Notes: generated by a model from the letters alone, not told the origin. Counted from the first letter of the stretch, positions 44,656 to 53,410 are shown. The stretch is 64,000 nucleotides of DNA from Kaistella soli (GCF_019038595.1 NZ_JAHOPF010000004.1:129747-193746); one strand, 5' to 3'. Translations and numbers: made by a program.

Positions 44656-46929
44656 ATGAAAAAAATCGCTTCTCTTTTATCTTTGCTTTGTTTCCTTATG
44701 ATTACTGCTCAAAACCTTACTTCATACGTCAATCCCTTTGTCGGCACAAAAAATATGGGACACACTTTTCCAGGCGCTACTTCGCCGTTCGGTATGGTGC
44801 AGCTTTCCCCCGAGACGAATCAGGTTCCGTACGCAACTGATGGCAAATACAATCCCGAAACGTATCGCTACTGTTCGGGTTATCAGTTTGAAGATCAAAC
44901 CATTTTTGGTTTTTCGCATACCCATTTCAGTGGGGTTGGACATTCTGATCTCGGAGATTTTCTTATCATGCCAACGACAGGTAAACTCAATTTAGAACCC
45001 GGAAAAATTGGTGAACCGAAAAGCGGTTACCATTCTCAGTTTTCAAAAAGCACAGAAAAAGCGGAACCTGGATTTTATGAAGTCTTTCTGGATGATTATG
45101 GAATTAAAGCAGAACTCACCACCTCGGACCGGGTGGGTTTTCACCGTTACACATTCCCCAAATCAGGCGAATCGCATATTATTCTGGATTTAATGTCGAA
45201 TATTTACAACTATGATTCTAAAAATGTGTGGACTTTTGTTCGGGTTGAAGATAATCAGACCGTTGTCGGATACCGCGAAACAACCGGCTGGGCGCGAACT
45301 AAAAAGGTGTTTTTTGCCATGAAATTTTCGAAACCGTTTAAAAGTTATGGTAGAAAACGCTACGAAAAAGTAGAATACAACGGCTTCTACAGAAAATTCA
45401 ATGAAAACGAGAACTTCCCGGAATTTGCCGGAAGACAAATCAGGGCGTATTTCGATTTTGACACTGAAAAAGACGAGCAGATTCTGATCAAATTCGCACT
45501 TTCAAATACTTCTACCAACGGAGCACTAAAAAATCTGGACGCAGAAATTCCGCACTGGGATTTCGAGCAGGTGAAAAATGGGACTTCCGAAAAGTGGGAG
45601 AAAGAACTTTCGAAAATTGAAGTGGAAACTTTAAACGGAAACGATAAAAAAACTTTCTACACCTCACTTTATCACACGATGATGTCGCCGATTCTTTACG
45701 AAGATGTTGATGGAAAATACCTCGGACTTGATCAAAATATTCATGAATCGGAAGGATTTACGAACTACTCCATTTTTTCGCTTTGGGATACCTATCGTGC
45801 GCTGCATCCGCTTTACAATATTATTCAGCCTAAAAGAAACAACGATTTTGTGCATTCTATGATGGCTCATTATGACCAAAGTGTGCATAAAGCTTTACCG
45901 ATCTGGAGTCATTACGCCAACGAAAACTGGTGTATGATCGGTTATCACTCTGTTTCCGTAATTGCAGACGCAATCGTGAAAGGAACTACGGATATCGATG
46001 TAAGCCGGGCTTTAACAGCAGCAAGGAATTCATCAAACCTAAAGTACTATGATGGGATTGAAGACTATCTGAAATACGGCTATGTTCCCGAGGACAAAAG
46101 CAGTTCCTCAGTTTCAAAAACCCTGGAATATGCTTACGATGACTGGGCAGTCGCGCAAATTGCAAAAAGAGCCGGCGACAAAAATTCCGAAACCGAATAT
46201 CTGAGAAGAAGCCAGTCTTATCGTAATGTGTACAATCCCAAAACCGGATTTATGCATCCAAAACTTTCAGACGGAAATTTCAAGAAAGAATTTGATCCGA
46301 TGGATACGCACGGCCAGGGTTTTATCGAAGGAAATGCTTTTAATTACGGACTTTATGTCCCTCAAAACGTTCCCGAAATGATCAAAATGATGGGCGGAAA
46401 AACTAAATTCTCCAAACATCTGGATGAAATTTTCACCACGGAAATCGCTGACAAATACATCGAAAAAAACGAAGACATCACCCGAGACGGCATTATCGGA
46501 AATTACGTTCACGGAAACGAACCGGGGCATCATATTCCGTATCTCTACAACTGGACCAACAATGCGTGGAAAACCCAGGAACGCGTGCGGATGATTATTC
46601 GGAAAATGTATTCGGCCGAAGAAGACGGACTTTGCGGAAATGATGATGCAGGACAAATGTCCGCGTGGTATGTTTTCTCGGCGCTTGGTTTTTATCCTGT
46701 TTTGCCGGGTTCTGATGAATATCAGATTGGTTCGCCTTTGGTAAAATCCGCCAAAATTAATTTGGAAAACGGGAAAACGTTATCCATTAAAACTGAAAAT
46801 CAATCAGAGAAAAATGTTTATGTAAAGCGAATTTTGGTAAACGGAAAAGAAATTAAAAACCATATTCTTAAGCACAGTGATATTGCAAACGGAGGAGAAG
46901 TTATTTTCGTAATGAGTGATAAAAACTGA
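44656..46929 (+). CDS. GH92 family glycosyl hydrolase (alpha-mannosidase type), exported
   Basis: 757 residues with a signal peptide (LLCFLMITAQ). GH92 enzymes are calcium-dependent exo-alpha-mannosidases. The family's start is visible (YVNPFVGTKNMGHTFPGATSPFGMVQLSPET, shortened in other copies), with HTHFSGVG, TYRALHPLY, the acid HGNEPGHHIPYLYNW and the GNDDAGQMSAWYVFSALGFYPV region carrying the Asp pair. It begins 72 bp after aspS and is convergent with the SDR gene, 1 bp between stops. Confidence 0.93.
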   Translation: MKKIASLLSLLCFLMITAQNLTSYVNPFVGTKNMGHTFPGATSPFGMVQLSPETNQVPYATDGKYNPETYRYCSGYQFEDQTIFGFSHTHFSGVGHSDLGDFLIMPTTGKLNLEPGKIGEPKSGYHSQFSKSTEKAEPGFYEVFLDDYGIKAELTTSDRVGFHRYTFPKSGESHIILDLMSNIYNYDSKNVWTFVRVEDNQTVVGYRETTGWARTKKVFFAMKFSKPFKSYGRKRYEKVEYNGFYRKFNENENFPEFAGRQIRAYFDFDTEKDEQILIKFALSNTSTNGALKNLDAEIPHWDFEQVKNGTSEKWEKELSKIEVETLNGNDKKTFYTSLYHTMMSPILYEDVDGKYLGLDQNIHESEGFTNYSIFSLWDTYRALHPLYNIIQPKRNNDFVHSMMAHYDQSVHKALPIWSHYANENWCMIGYHSVSVIADAIVKGTTDIDVSRALTAARNSSNLKYYDGIEDYLKYGYVPEDKSSSSVSKTLEYAYDDWAVAQIAKRAGDKNSETEYLRRSQSYRNVYNPKTGFMHPKLSDGNFKKEFDPMDTHGQGFIEGNAFNYGLYVPQNVPEMIKMMGGKTKFSKHLDEIFTTEIADKYIEKNEDITRDGIIGNYVHGNEPGHHIPYLYNWTNNAWKTQERVRMIIRKMYSAEEDGLCGNDDAGQMSAWYVFSALGFYPVLPGSDEYQIGSPLVKSAKINLENGKTLSIKTENQSEKNVYVKRILVNGKEIKNHILKHSDIANGGEVIFVMSDKN

Positions 46930-46930
46930 T

Positions 46931-47638
46931 TTACGGTAATTTCGCCACCAAAAATTCAGGCGATATTTTTAAAATCCAGTAAATGATTTTCCATTTCCAG
47001 TTGGGAACAATGGTGAAGGAATCCCCCGCTACATATTCCGGCTCCATGATTAAAGATTCGTTCAGTTTTAAACCATCATTTATTTTGGTTCTGATGTAAC
47101 CGCTGATCAAAACATTTACGGTAATATTCCGTGAACTTAAATCCTGTCGTAAGCCAGAAAGATAAGTGGTAAAAGCCGCTTTTGTACTTCCATAAATATA
47201 ATTACTTTTTCGCCCGCGAACGCCCGAAAGAGAGGACAGACTGATGATTCGTTCAAGATTTGTATTTGAAAAATCGTTCGCAATTATATTTAAAACTGAA
47301 ACCGCGCCGGCGTAATTCACCTTCATCATTTCGAAAGCATCATTGAAATCTTTGCTCGCTTGCTCATTCTGTCTTAAAAATCCTGCAGCGTAAATCACGA
47401 CATGAGGTTTCATGGGCAATTCCTCATAAAACTTCTGATGTGATGAAAAATCAGCCGCATCAAAGAAAATCACCTGAACCGAATTCTCCATGTGATTTTT
47501 TGTGATAAAATTTTCCAGTGAGATTAAATCCCGCGAAGCTGCAAAAACGGTATAACCTTTCGCGGTATATTGCAAAATACACTGTTTAGCGACATCGGAA
47601 TTGGCGCCTAAAATCAGAACGGTTCTCTGCTTGTTCAT
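46931..47638 (-). CDS. SDR-family oxidoreductase
   Basis: 235 residues, short-chain dehydrogenase fold. Cofactor loop is GANSDVAKQ (a degenerate TGxxxGxG), catalytic Tyr-Lys in YGSTKAAF, upstream Ser in SLSSLSGVRG. The C-terminal WKWKIIYWILKISPEFLVAKLP is hydrophobic and resembles DprE2-like and polysaccharide-linked SDRs. The substrate is unknown. It follows the enoyl-CoA hydratase gene by 11 bp and is probably in its operon. Confidence 0.85.
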   Translation of the reverse strand: MNKQRTVLILGANSDVAKQCILQYTAKGYTVFAASRDLISLENFITKNHMENSVQVIFFDAADFSSHQKFYEELPMKPHVVIYAAGFLRQNEQASKDFNDAFEMMKVNYAGAVSVLNIIANDFSNTNLERIISLSSLSGVRGRKSNYIYGSTKAAFTTYLSGLRQDLSSRNITVNVLISGYIRTKINDGLKLNESLIMEPEYVAGDSFTIVPNWKWKIIYWILKISPEFLVAKLP

Positions 47639-47649
47639 TTGAAATTAAA

Positions 47650-48417
47650 CTATTTCGCTCTCAGCCTTTCTTTGATCATTTCAATATTTTTCTTCGCCGA
47701 ATCTTCCAGGATTAAACTTGCGCTCATGTGAATTCTCTCCGGCATTAAACTTTCAAAATGTTCGGTTCCTTCCCAGGAAACTTTTTTAATCAAAGCCAAA
47801 GCATCGGAACTTCTGTACGAAAGTTTCTCCAGGAAACTGTGAAGCTCTGCATCCATTTCCGCAATAGTTGCAGAAACGGAATGATAAACATCGTGCTTTT
47901 CACACCAATCAGCGCTGCGGAAATCCGCATCAATCGACATCGCAGCGTAAGCTGATTTTCCGATTTTTCTTTCAACGTAAGGTCCGATTACGAAAGGTCC
48001 GATTCCTAAATTTAATTCCGTTAAAGCCATAGCGGAATCTTTCGTGGCAAAACAGTAATCTGCGGCACACGCAATTCCTACTCCGCCGCCGGTTGTTTTT
48101 CCCTGAACGCGGACGATGACTAATTTTCCGCAATTGCGCATCGCATTGAGAACTTTAGCAAAGCCTCCAAAGAATTTTTTGGAAGTTTCAAGTTCGTCGA
48201 TTGAAAGAAGCTCATCGAAACTTGCGCCTGCACAGAAGGCTTTTTCGCCGGCCGATTTTAAAAGTATAGCTTTAACCTCCGGCTTTGCACCTTCATCAAG
48301 GATAGTTTGTGCAAGTTTCTCCAGGATTTCTCCGGGTAATGAATTGCTTTTTTCGGTTCCGAAAGTGATTTCCGAAATATTATTTTTAAGTTCCTGGTTT
48401 ACAAATCCGTTGTTCAT
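47650..48417 (-). CDS. Enoyl-CoA hydratase/isomerase family protein
   Basis: 255 residues, crotonase fold. The oxyanion hole is in KTTGGGVGIACAADYCFA and the acidic catalytic residue in ALTELNLGIGPFVIGPY. The N-terminus is short. Substrate not predictable; relatives hydrate short or branched acyl-CoAs. Its start codon overlaps the stop of the SMUG2-like gene by one base (TAATG), so the pair is translationally coupled; the SDR gene follows. Confidence 0.87.
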   Translation of the reverse strand: MNNGFVNQELKNNISEITFGTEKSNSLPGEILEKLAQTILDEGAKPEVKAILLKSAGEKAFCAGASFDELLSIDELETSKKFFGGFAKVLNAMRNCGKLVIVRVQGKTTGGGVGIACAADYCFATKDSAMALTELNLGIGPFVIGPYVERKIGKSAYAAMSIDADFRSADWCEKHDVYHSVSATIAEMDAELHSFLEKLSYRSSDALALIKKVSWEGTEHFESLMPERIHMSASLILEDSAKKNIEMIKERLRAK

Positions 48418-49106
48418 TATTTTTTATTTAAGGCAATTAAATATTTGTCGATATAGAGTTCCTTTTCCTTGCTTTTATACTGCTGGATATATCTGGGATG
48501 GTCCAAAACCGTCATTTTGTCGAAAAACTTTTCCTCGCGGTTGATTTTTTCAATGAAAGCCGCGTTCTTTTTTCCTAAAATAAAAACCTCAGAAGTATCC
48601 AAACCCAAGCTGATATGATCTTTTAAACTTTGAACCATAAAGGGTTTCACTGTCTGAAAAAGATCTTTGTCATCATAATAGTTGGCGTTTAAACCGCCTC
48701 TCGCGGTCTTCCTGATGATGGCTAAGGGAAACGGCGAATTGATATAAAATTCACTGTAAAATCTTTCCGGACCTCCAAAATTTTCGATAACGTCGTACAA
48801 AAAGACAGACGAAATTTCATGCGTGTGCGCCGATTTCATTTCGATTCCGCATACGGCTTCCAGCCTTTTCGTATCGGTAAACGGAACACCTGTAACTCCT
48901 GCTCCGTGACGGCTTGGATTGATTCCGATGATGAATTTCCGCTGATTCTGGTCATTGTAAAACTTCTCATAGAACGCTGTCATCACCGTTAAAGTTTCCG
49001 GATTATCGAAGAATGGATTCAGCACTTCGAAACCTTCGGGAAGCGCGCCTGAATAGTGCAATTGCTTATTGAAAGCGACGACTTTTTCTCCGATGGTTTT
49101 TTTCAC
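48417..49106 (-). CDS. SMUG2-like DNA glycosylase family protein
   Basis: 229 residues matching the family once called DUF4918 and now grouped with SMUG2-type uracil-DNA glycosylases. The active-site-like motif FIIGINPSRHGAGVTGVPFTD contains the expected glycosylase loop; another is VLDHPRYIQQYK near the C-terminus. It is predicted to remove damaged or deaminated bases, but activity is inferred from the family. It is the first gene of the coupled group 49106-46931. Confidence 0.85.
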   Translation of the reverse strand: MKKTIGEKVVAFNKQLHYSGALPEGFEVLNPFFDNPETLTVMTAFYEKFYNDQNQRKFIIGINPSRHGAGVTGVPFTDTKRLEAVCGIEMKSAHTHEISSVFLYDVIENFGGPERFYSEFYINSPFPLAIIRKTARGGLNANYYDDKDLFQTVKPFMVQSLKDHISLGLDTSEVFILGKKNAAFIEKINREEKFFDKMTVLDHPRYIQQYKSKEKELYIDKYLIALNKK

Positions 49107-49130
49107 GGTCCTATTGTTTTTACACAGATA

Positions 49131-49341
49131 GCATTCCTACGGGATGCCAACCACATGTTTTTATTGTTACTACACAGATAATGTTCCTACGGAACATTTA
49201 TATCTCTCCTTTCATGGCACATTTTTAACCCGAGAGATCCAAGATTTGATTAAAAACATTTCCAAATCCTAATGATTCCTACGGAATCATATCTGTGTAG
49301 GTTGTGTTTAAGACGCCAACCACGGCGTTCCGTAGGAACGC
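49131..49341. repeat. REP-like palindrome cluster beside the RAYT gene
   Basis: Four palindromes with core TTCCTACGGAA: P1 49131-49147, P2 49181-49197, P3 49272-49290, P4 49325-49341. P1 and P2 are preceded by TACACAGATA and are exactly 50 bp apart in phase; P3 is followed by ATCTGTGTA and P4 by TATCT, the reverse complements, so the cluster is two units facing two units. The 252-bp spacer holds no gene. Arms vary (GCA/ATG/ATGA/GCG) while pairing is kept, i.e. compensatory change. This matches REP elements mobilised by IS200-like TnpA proteins. Confidence 0.85.
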
Positions 49342-49358
49342 TATCTTTTAAATCCAAA

Positions 49359-49823
49359 TCAATCATAAAATTCAAACAGATATTTATTATTAAAATCAAT
49401 CTCAAATTTCTTCAACAAATCTAAATATTCTTCTCTAAAGCTGTGCTTTTTATGATGTTCTTCCTGCTTTAAAATATATTTGGTTACCGCATCTTTCTGA
49501 CTTTTCGCATAAGAAAATGCCCCGTAACCTTCCTGCCATGCAAATTTGCCTTTAACCATTTTCTTCTCATTGATGAAGTTAGTCGCCTCGGTTTTGACTA
49601 CTTTTATTAATTCTGGAATACCAATCATCAAATTTTTATAACTGAAAAAAATATGAATATGGTCCGGATTAAGATAGATTGCAATAATCTTTTGACCCTT
49701 ATTCGTAAATATTCCCGTTATATATTTCTCAATTTCCTCACGAAATTCCGATGGAATTATATTTTCCCGACCTTTTGTAGCAAAAACCACCTGAATATAA
49801 ATCTGTGTGTACGTATTGGGCAT
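49359..49823 (-). mobile_element. IS200/IS605-like transposase of REP-associated (RAYT) type
   Basis: 154-residue single-strand HUH transposase domain (Y1_Tnp). The HUH pair is His55 and His57 in NPDHIHIFF; the nucleophile is probably Tyr116 in KYILKQ (Y-x3-Q), followed by EEHHKKH. There is no TnpB partner. The C-terminus begins 17 bp from palindrome P4. RAYT proteins are domesticated IS200-type enzymes that move or maintain REP palindromes; the neighbouring P1-P4 are the likely substrates. The gene is intact, with an ATG start. Confidence 0.88.
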
Positions 49824-49849
49824 TTTTACAATCTTTAATTAAGCTTTTT

Positions 49850-50184
49850 TCAATACATCAACTGCTTTTTATCCTTTTTCTTCCAACCTGCCTGACTCTG
49901 GTATTTGACAAAGAAAATTTTTAGATCTGCCTGACTTTGATAGTCTACAAAATAAATCTTTTTATCGGCCTAGCCGGAATATTTTACAACAAACCATTTC
50001 CCTTCATTTCCGTCGGCTTGACTTTGGTAATCGACTTTATAGACGTTTAAATCTGCCTGACTTTCATATTCACTACAAAAACCTTTACATCGGCCTGACT
50101 TTGATAATCAACAGAGAATACCTTCTGCGCAGAAAACTGCGAAGTCAAAAAAATGATCAGAAAAAGTGAAAGGATTGTTTTCAA
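49850..50184 (-). pseudogene. Broken six-repeat secreted protein gene (septoil-knot/DUF6150-like)
   Basis: Reading the minus strand from a TTG at 50184, which overlaps the paaZ stop (TTGA), gives a signal peptide (ILSLFLIIFLTSQFSAQ) and VFSVDYQSQADVK, then a one-base deletion near 50071 shifts frame. The other frame continues with EYESQADLN, VYKVDYQSQADGNEGK, WFVVKYSG, a TAG (in place of an expected CAG), then ADKK, IYFVDYQSQADLK and IFFVKYQSQAGWK, ending at a TGA. Six copies of (I/V)(Y/F)xVxYxSQAD are recognisable. I recall this repeat from Flavobacteriia proteins named DUF6150 or 7(1) septoil knot; check by HMM. The TTG may replace a lost ATG. The gene is not functional as written. Confidence 0.85.
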
Positions 50185-52688
50185 TTTATTATAAAATTAC
50201 TCGTTAATCCAAACTGCTCAAAATGGTGAGTGAAATGTTTACGGTGAAAAAGTTCCCACATTTCTTTACCAATATTGCAGAACAGCGGATGCGTATGCTC
50301 TGCCAAAGGATTTTCCCGGTAATAGATCAGATAGTTTTTAAGGCTTTCAATCAATTTTTCTTTAGCCTGTTCGAGATTTTTGTACCGTAACGCCGCATTT
50401 TCATTTTCGGGTAATCCTTCAAATTTTAAATCTCTGGTAATTGCTTTTTCCTTGTACAGCCAGTCGCGAAGTTTTTCCAGCTGTTCTTCATCTTTTGTAC
50501 GGCATTCCATTTGCTCCTCGCCCACGGACATCTTCAGGAAATCTTCAAGATGTTCCAGCATATTCTGCGCAGTCATTATTCCCCATTTTGGCTGAGAATT
50601 TTGGGTTAAACCATTTAACTTTTTTTGAATATTCTTTAAATTCAGATCCAAAAACTGTGATTTCTTCGCCACCAAAGTAAGAATGGTAGCCACACAAACA
50701 ATCTCATCGCGCTGATTTACCACTTCCACTAACCATTTGACAACCCCGCTTGGGATGTTTCTTCCTTTTACTCCTTTGTTAATTTTTTCTTTCGCCGTTA
50801 AATAAACCGTAATCGTGTCGCCGGCGTAAACAGGTTTAAAGAAACTCGCATTTTCCAGGCCGTAATTGGCGATAACAGGACCTTTCTTGCCCGAAACAAA
50901 CAGTCCCGCCGCGGCGGAAAGGATGAAATATCCGTGCGCCACCGTTTTATCGAAAATAGTTCCGTTCAAACTTGTAGCATCAGTGTGTGCGTAGAAATGA
51001 TCCCACGAGACATTGGAAAAATTCACAATATCAGCTTCCGTAACAGTTCTTCCGGCAGTTTCTAAAGAATCTCCGATTTCTACTTCCTCAAAATATTTTC
51101 TGAAAGGGTGTTTATCTGAAAAATGCTGCGTAGCACCTTGCTGGTAAATTTTCGTAATCGCGGTCAGAATATCCGGCGAACCCTGGATTGCGGTTTTCTG
51201 AAGAAAGAAATGAAGACCGTTCAAACCGCCCATTTCCTCGCCTCCGCCAGCTCTTCCGGGACCGCCGTGCATCAATGTTGGCAGCGGCGAACCGTGACCT
51301 GTAGATTCCTTTGCGTTATCGCGGTTCAAAACAAAAATTCTTCCGTGTGAGGAAGCCATTTTCCAGGAAGTTTCGGCGACGAATTTTTCATCGCGAGATA
51401 CGATTGAACCGACCAAACTTCCTTTTCCGCGTTTTGCAAGTGCGGCTGCTTCATCGGCATCTTTGTACGGCATTATTGTGGAAACCGGTCCGAAAGCTTC
51501 CACTTCGTGGGATGCGTTTTTCTCGAAAGGTTTATCGTTGTAAAAAACTTTTGGCGACATAAAAGCGCCATTTTCATAATCGGCGTCGACTAGTTCATGT
51601 TTTCCGTCGTAGATGAGTTCTGTTTCAGCTTTTAGAAGTTCAATTTTGCTTTCTAAAACCGCCATTTCTTTTTTACCGACAATGGAACCCATTCTGGTTT
51701 CGCGGTTTAAAGGATTTCCGATTTTGGTTTGGTCCAGCGCTTTGCTTAAAGCATTCTGAACATCACCCACTAAATTTTCCGGAACAATAATTCTACGGAT
51801 AGCGGTACATTTCTGTCCCGCTTTTGTGGTCATTTCATTGCGGACTTCTTTAATAAAAAGATCGAATTCCGGAGTTCCGGGTTTTGCATCGAGTCCTAAA
51901 ATAGAACAGTTCAGAGAATCTGCTTCCATATTGAAGCGCACGGCATTCGAAGAAATGGAAGGCAAAGATTTTAATTTTTTTCCGGTGGAAGCGGAACCTG
52001 TAAATAAAACAGAATCGCCGTCCTGAACGTAATCGAGAATATTTCCGGGTTCGCCACAAACCAACTGAATAGCGCCTTCGGGAAGAATGCCGCTTTCAAT
52101 CATATCCTGAAAAACCGCGTTCGTCAGATAAGAACCGGGAGTTGCGGGCTTTACAATGCTTGGAACTCCGGCTAAAAGCGACGTAGATAATTTTTCCATC
52201 ATTCCCCAAACCGGAAAATTATAGGCATTAATCTGCACAGAAACTCCTTCGCTTGGCGTTAAAATATGCGTTCCGATAAAAGTTCCGTTGGCGGAAAGTT
52301 TCTGGGTGTCGCCATCGACCCAAAAAGGCGTGTTCGGCAACATTCTTTTAGCCAAACCGGAATAGGCGAAAAAAGTTCCGCAACCTCCTTCAATATCAAC
52401 CCAGGAATCTGCGTGCGTTGCACCGGTTTTATAGGACAGATCGTAATATTTCTTTTTTCTTTCTAATAAATACAAAGCTACTTTTTTCAACATTTCGCCG
52501 CGATCATAGAAAGTCATGGAGGAAAGATTTTTGTAACCGACGGTTCGTCCGTAATGCAAGGCACTTTCGAAATCAATTCCTTCTGTATCGGAAACCGCGA
52601 CTAATTCGCCGTTAACCGCATTATAAAGTGGAATTTCATTTCCTAAACCGTCGACCCATTGGCCGTGTATGTAATTTCTAAGTTTCAT
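50181..52688 (-). CDS. paaZ: Phenylacetic acid degradation bifunctional protein PaaZ with C-terminal extension
   Basis: In the phenylacetate pathway PaaZ hydrolytically opens oxepin-CoA (MaoC domain) and oxidises the aldehyde (ALDH domain). Residues 1-525 are the ALDH part with Glu255 (NMEADSLN) and Cys294 (AGQKCTAIRR), matching the E. coli PaaZ positions; 540-680 is the MaoC-like hydratase (FYAHTDATSLNG, TVAHGYFILSAAAG). About 150 residues beyond (685-835: LTQNSQPKWGIMTAQNMLEHLEDF ... HRKHFTHHFEQFG) form an extra helical domain that resembles DUF1569/DinB. E. coli PaaZ is about 680 aa. No other paa gene is adjacent in the window. Confidence 0.93.
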   Translation of the reverse strand: MKLRNYIHGQWVDGLGNEIPLYNAVNGELVAVSDTEGIDFESALHYGRTVGYKNLSSMTFYDRGEMLKKVALYLLERKKKYYDLSYKTGATHADSWVDIEGGCGTFFAYSGLAKRMLPNTPFWVDGDTQKLSANGTFIGTHILTPSEGVSVQINAYNFPVWGMMEKLSTSLLAGVPSIVKPATPGSYLTNAVFQDMIESGILPEGAIQLVCGEPGNILDYVQDGDSVLFTGSASTGKKLKSLPSISSNAVRFNMEADSLNCSILGLDAKPGTPEFDLFIKEVRNEMTTKAGQKCTAIRRIIVPENLVGDVQNALSKALDQTKIGNPLNRETRMGSIVGKKEMAVLESKIELLKAETELIYDGKHELVDADYENGAFMSPKVFYNDKPFEKNASHEVEAFGPVSTIMPYKDADEAAALAKRGKGSLVGSIVSRDEKFVAETSWKMASSHGRIFVLNRDNAKESTGHGSPLPTLMHGGPGRAGGGEEMGGLNGLHFFLQKTAIQGSPDILTAITKIYQQGATQHFSDKHPFRKYFEEVEIGDSLETAGRTVTEADIVNFSNVSWDHFYAHTDATSLNGTIFDKTVAHGYFILSAAAGLFVSGKKGPVIANYGLENASFFKPVYAGDTITVYLTAKEKINKGVKGRNIPSGVVKWLVEVVNQRDEIVCVATILTLVAKKSQFLDLNLKNIQKKLNGLTQNSQPKWGIMTAQNMLEHLEDFLKMSVGEEQMECRTKDEEQLEKLRDWLYKEKAITRDLKFEGLPENENAALRYKNLEQAKEKLIESLKNYLIYYRENPLAEHTHPLFCNIGKEMWELFHRKHFTHHFEQFGLTSNFIIN

Positions 52689-52699
52689 ATGTTGAAGTG

Positions 52700-52981
52700 C
52701 TACTGAGCTTTTTTGGAGGTTTTGATGTTTCTTATTACGAATTTAATGAAGAGATAAAGCATTAATAAAATGACTGCAATATCAATGGTAATAACAATGG
52801 ATGAAAAAAAATCGATAAAAGTGCTCTTCTCTTCCAATCCTGCAGCAAGTTCTTTTCCTTCGGAATGCTGGAGGGTATCCGAAATACCAATTCCTACTTT
52901 CAGTGCGTAGTATGCAGCAAAATTAAGGGTTGTGAGGATTAGAGCCGCGATGATGATTTTAGGTTTTGAAAGTCTGAACAT
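52700..52981 (-). CDS. Small two-helix membrane protein, unknown function
   Basis: 93 residues with two hydrophobic segments (IIIAALILTTLNFAAYYAL and FFSSIVITIDIAVILLMLYLFI) separated by a polar loop with HSEGKELAAGLEEKS. The C-terminus is Lys-rich. I recognise no family. It is 11 bp upstream of paaZ on the same strand, so the two may share a transcript; no function is implied. Confidence 0.65.
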   Translation of the reverse strand: MFRLSKPKIIIAALILTTLNFAAYYALKVGIGISDTLQHSEGKELAAGLEEKSTFIDFFSSIVITIDIAVILLMLYLFIKFVIRNIKTSKKAQ

Positions 52982-53193
52982 ATTTTCGTTTGAGGATTTT
53001 CGTTTCGGGAAAAGTATTTTTTTCGGTGTGTTAAGATAATGAAATTTTCAATTTTTTTGATTTAATAGTTTTGTGGTGCGCTATTTATCATTGTAACCTT
53101 TAAACTCATTTCTGCAATAATTAATATTTCACAATTTTGCAGTGCTTTTTTTATGAATTTGGTTGAAAAAATCAATAAAAATTATTGCGCATC

Positions 53194-53338
53194 CATTTCT
53201 GACACTTGCGGAGCTTTCTGACGCTTGCGGAACCATTTCTGACAGTTGCGGAACCATTTCTACCACTTGAGGAACCATTTCTATTGGCTGCGAAACCATT
53301 TCTAAAGGCTGCGGGATCATTTCTTAGGGTTGCGGACG
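53194..53338. repeat. Seven-unit 21-bp tandem repeat
   Basis: Units of 21 bp, plus strand beginning CATTTCT and ending in a TTGCGGAAC-like block, start at 53194, (53215, shortened by 2 bp), 53234, 53255, 53276, 53297 and 53318. Copies differ mainly in the central six bases. It lies in the 429-bp gene-free region between paaZ's upstream gene and gltA; 52982-53193 holds nothing I recognise. On the minus strand it reads as repeated xxEMVPQ-type heptapeptides in one frame, but I treat it as non-coding. Confidence 0.85.
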
Positions 53339-53357
53339 GAAAACTGAGATATGCGCC

Positions 53358-53392
53358 AAAAAAAATCCCCTTCAAAATAAATTGAAAGGGAT
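53358..53392 (-). terminator. Intrinsic terminator of gltA
   Basis: Stem AATCCCTTTCAA / TTGAAGGGGATT (minus-strand view, one mismatch) with an A/T loop and a T run, 19 bp after the gltA stop codon. Confidence 0.8.
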
Positions 53393-53410
53393 TGTATAAG
53401 AATTTGCAAA

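Noticed and set aside
46267-46656. 129-aa open frame opposite the GH92 gene
   Set aside because: Antisense shadow of the catalytic GH92 region, rich in Phe/His/Ile as expected for such shadows.
53194-53338. CRISPR array
   Set aside because: The repeats are contiguous with no unique spacers and no cas gene is present.
53129-53375. Open frames over the 21-bp repeat array (63-67 aa)
   Set aside because: They consist only of translated tandem repeat, two different frames look equally 'good', one repeat copy is 2 bp short so no frame spans the array, and there is no signal or start context.
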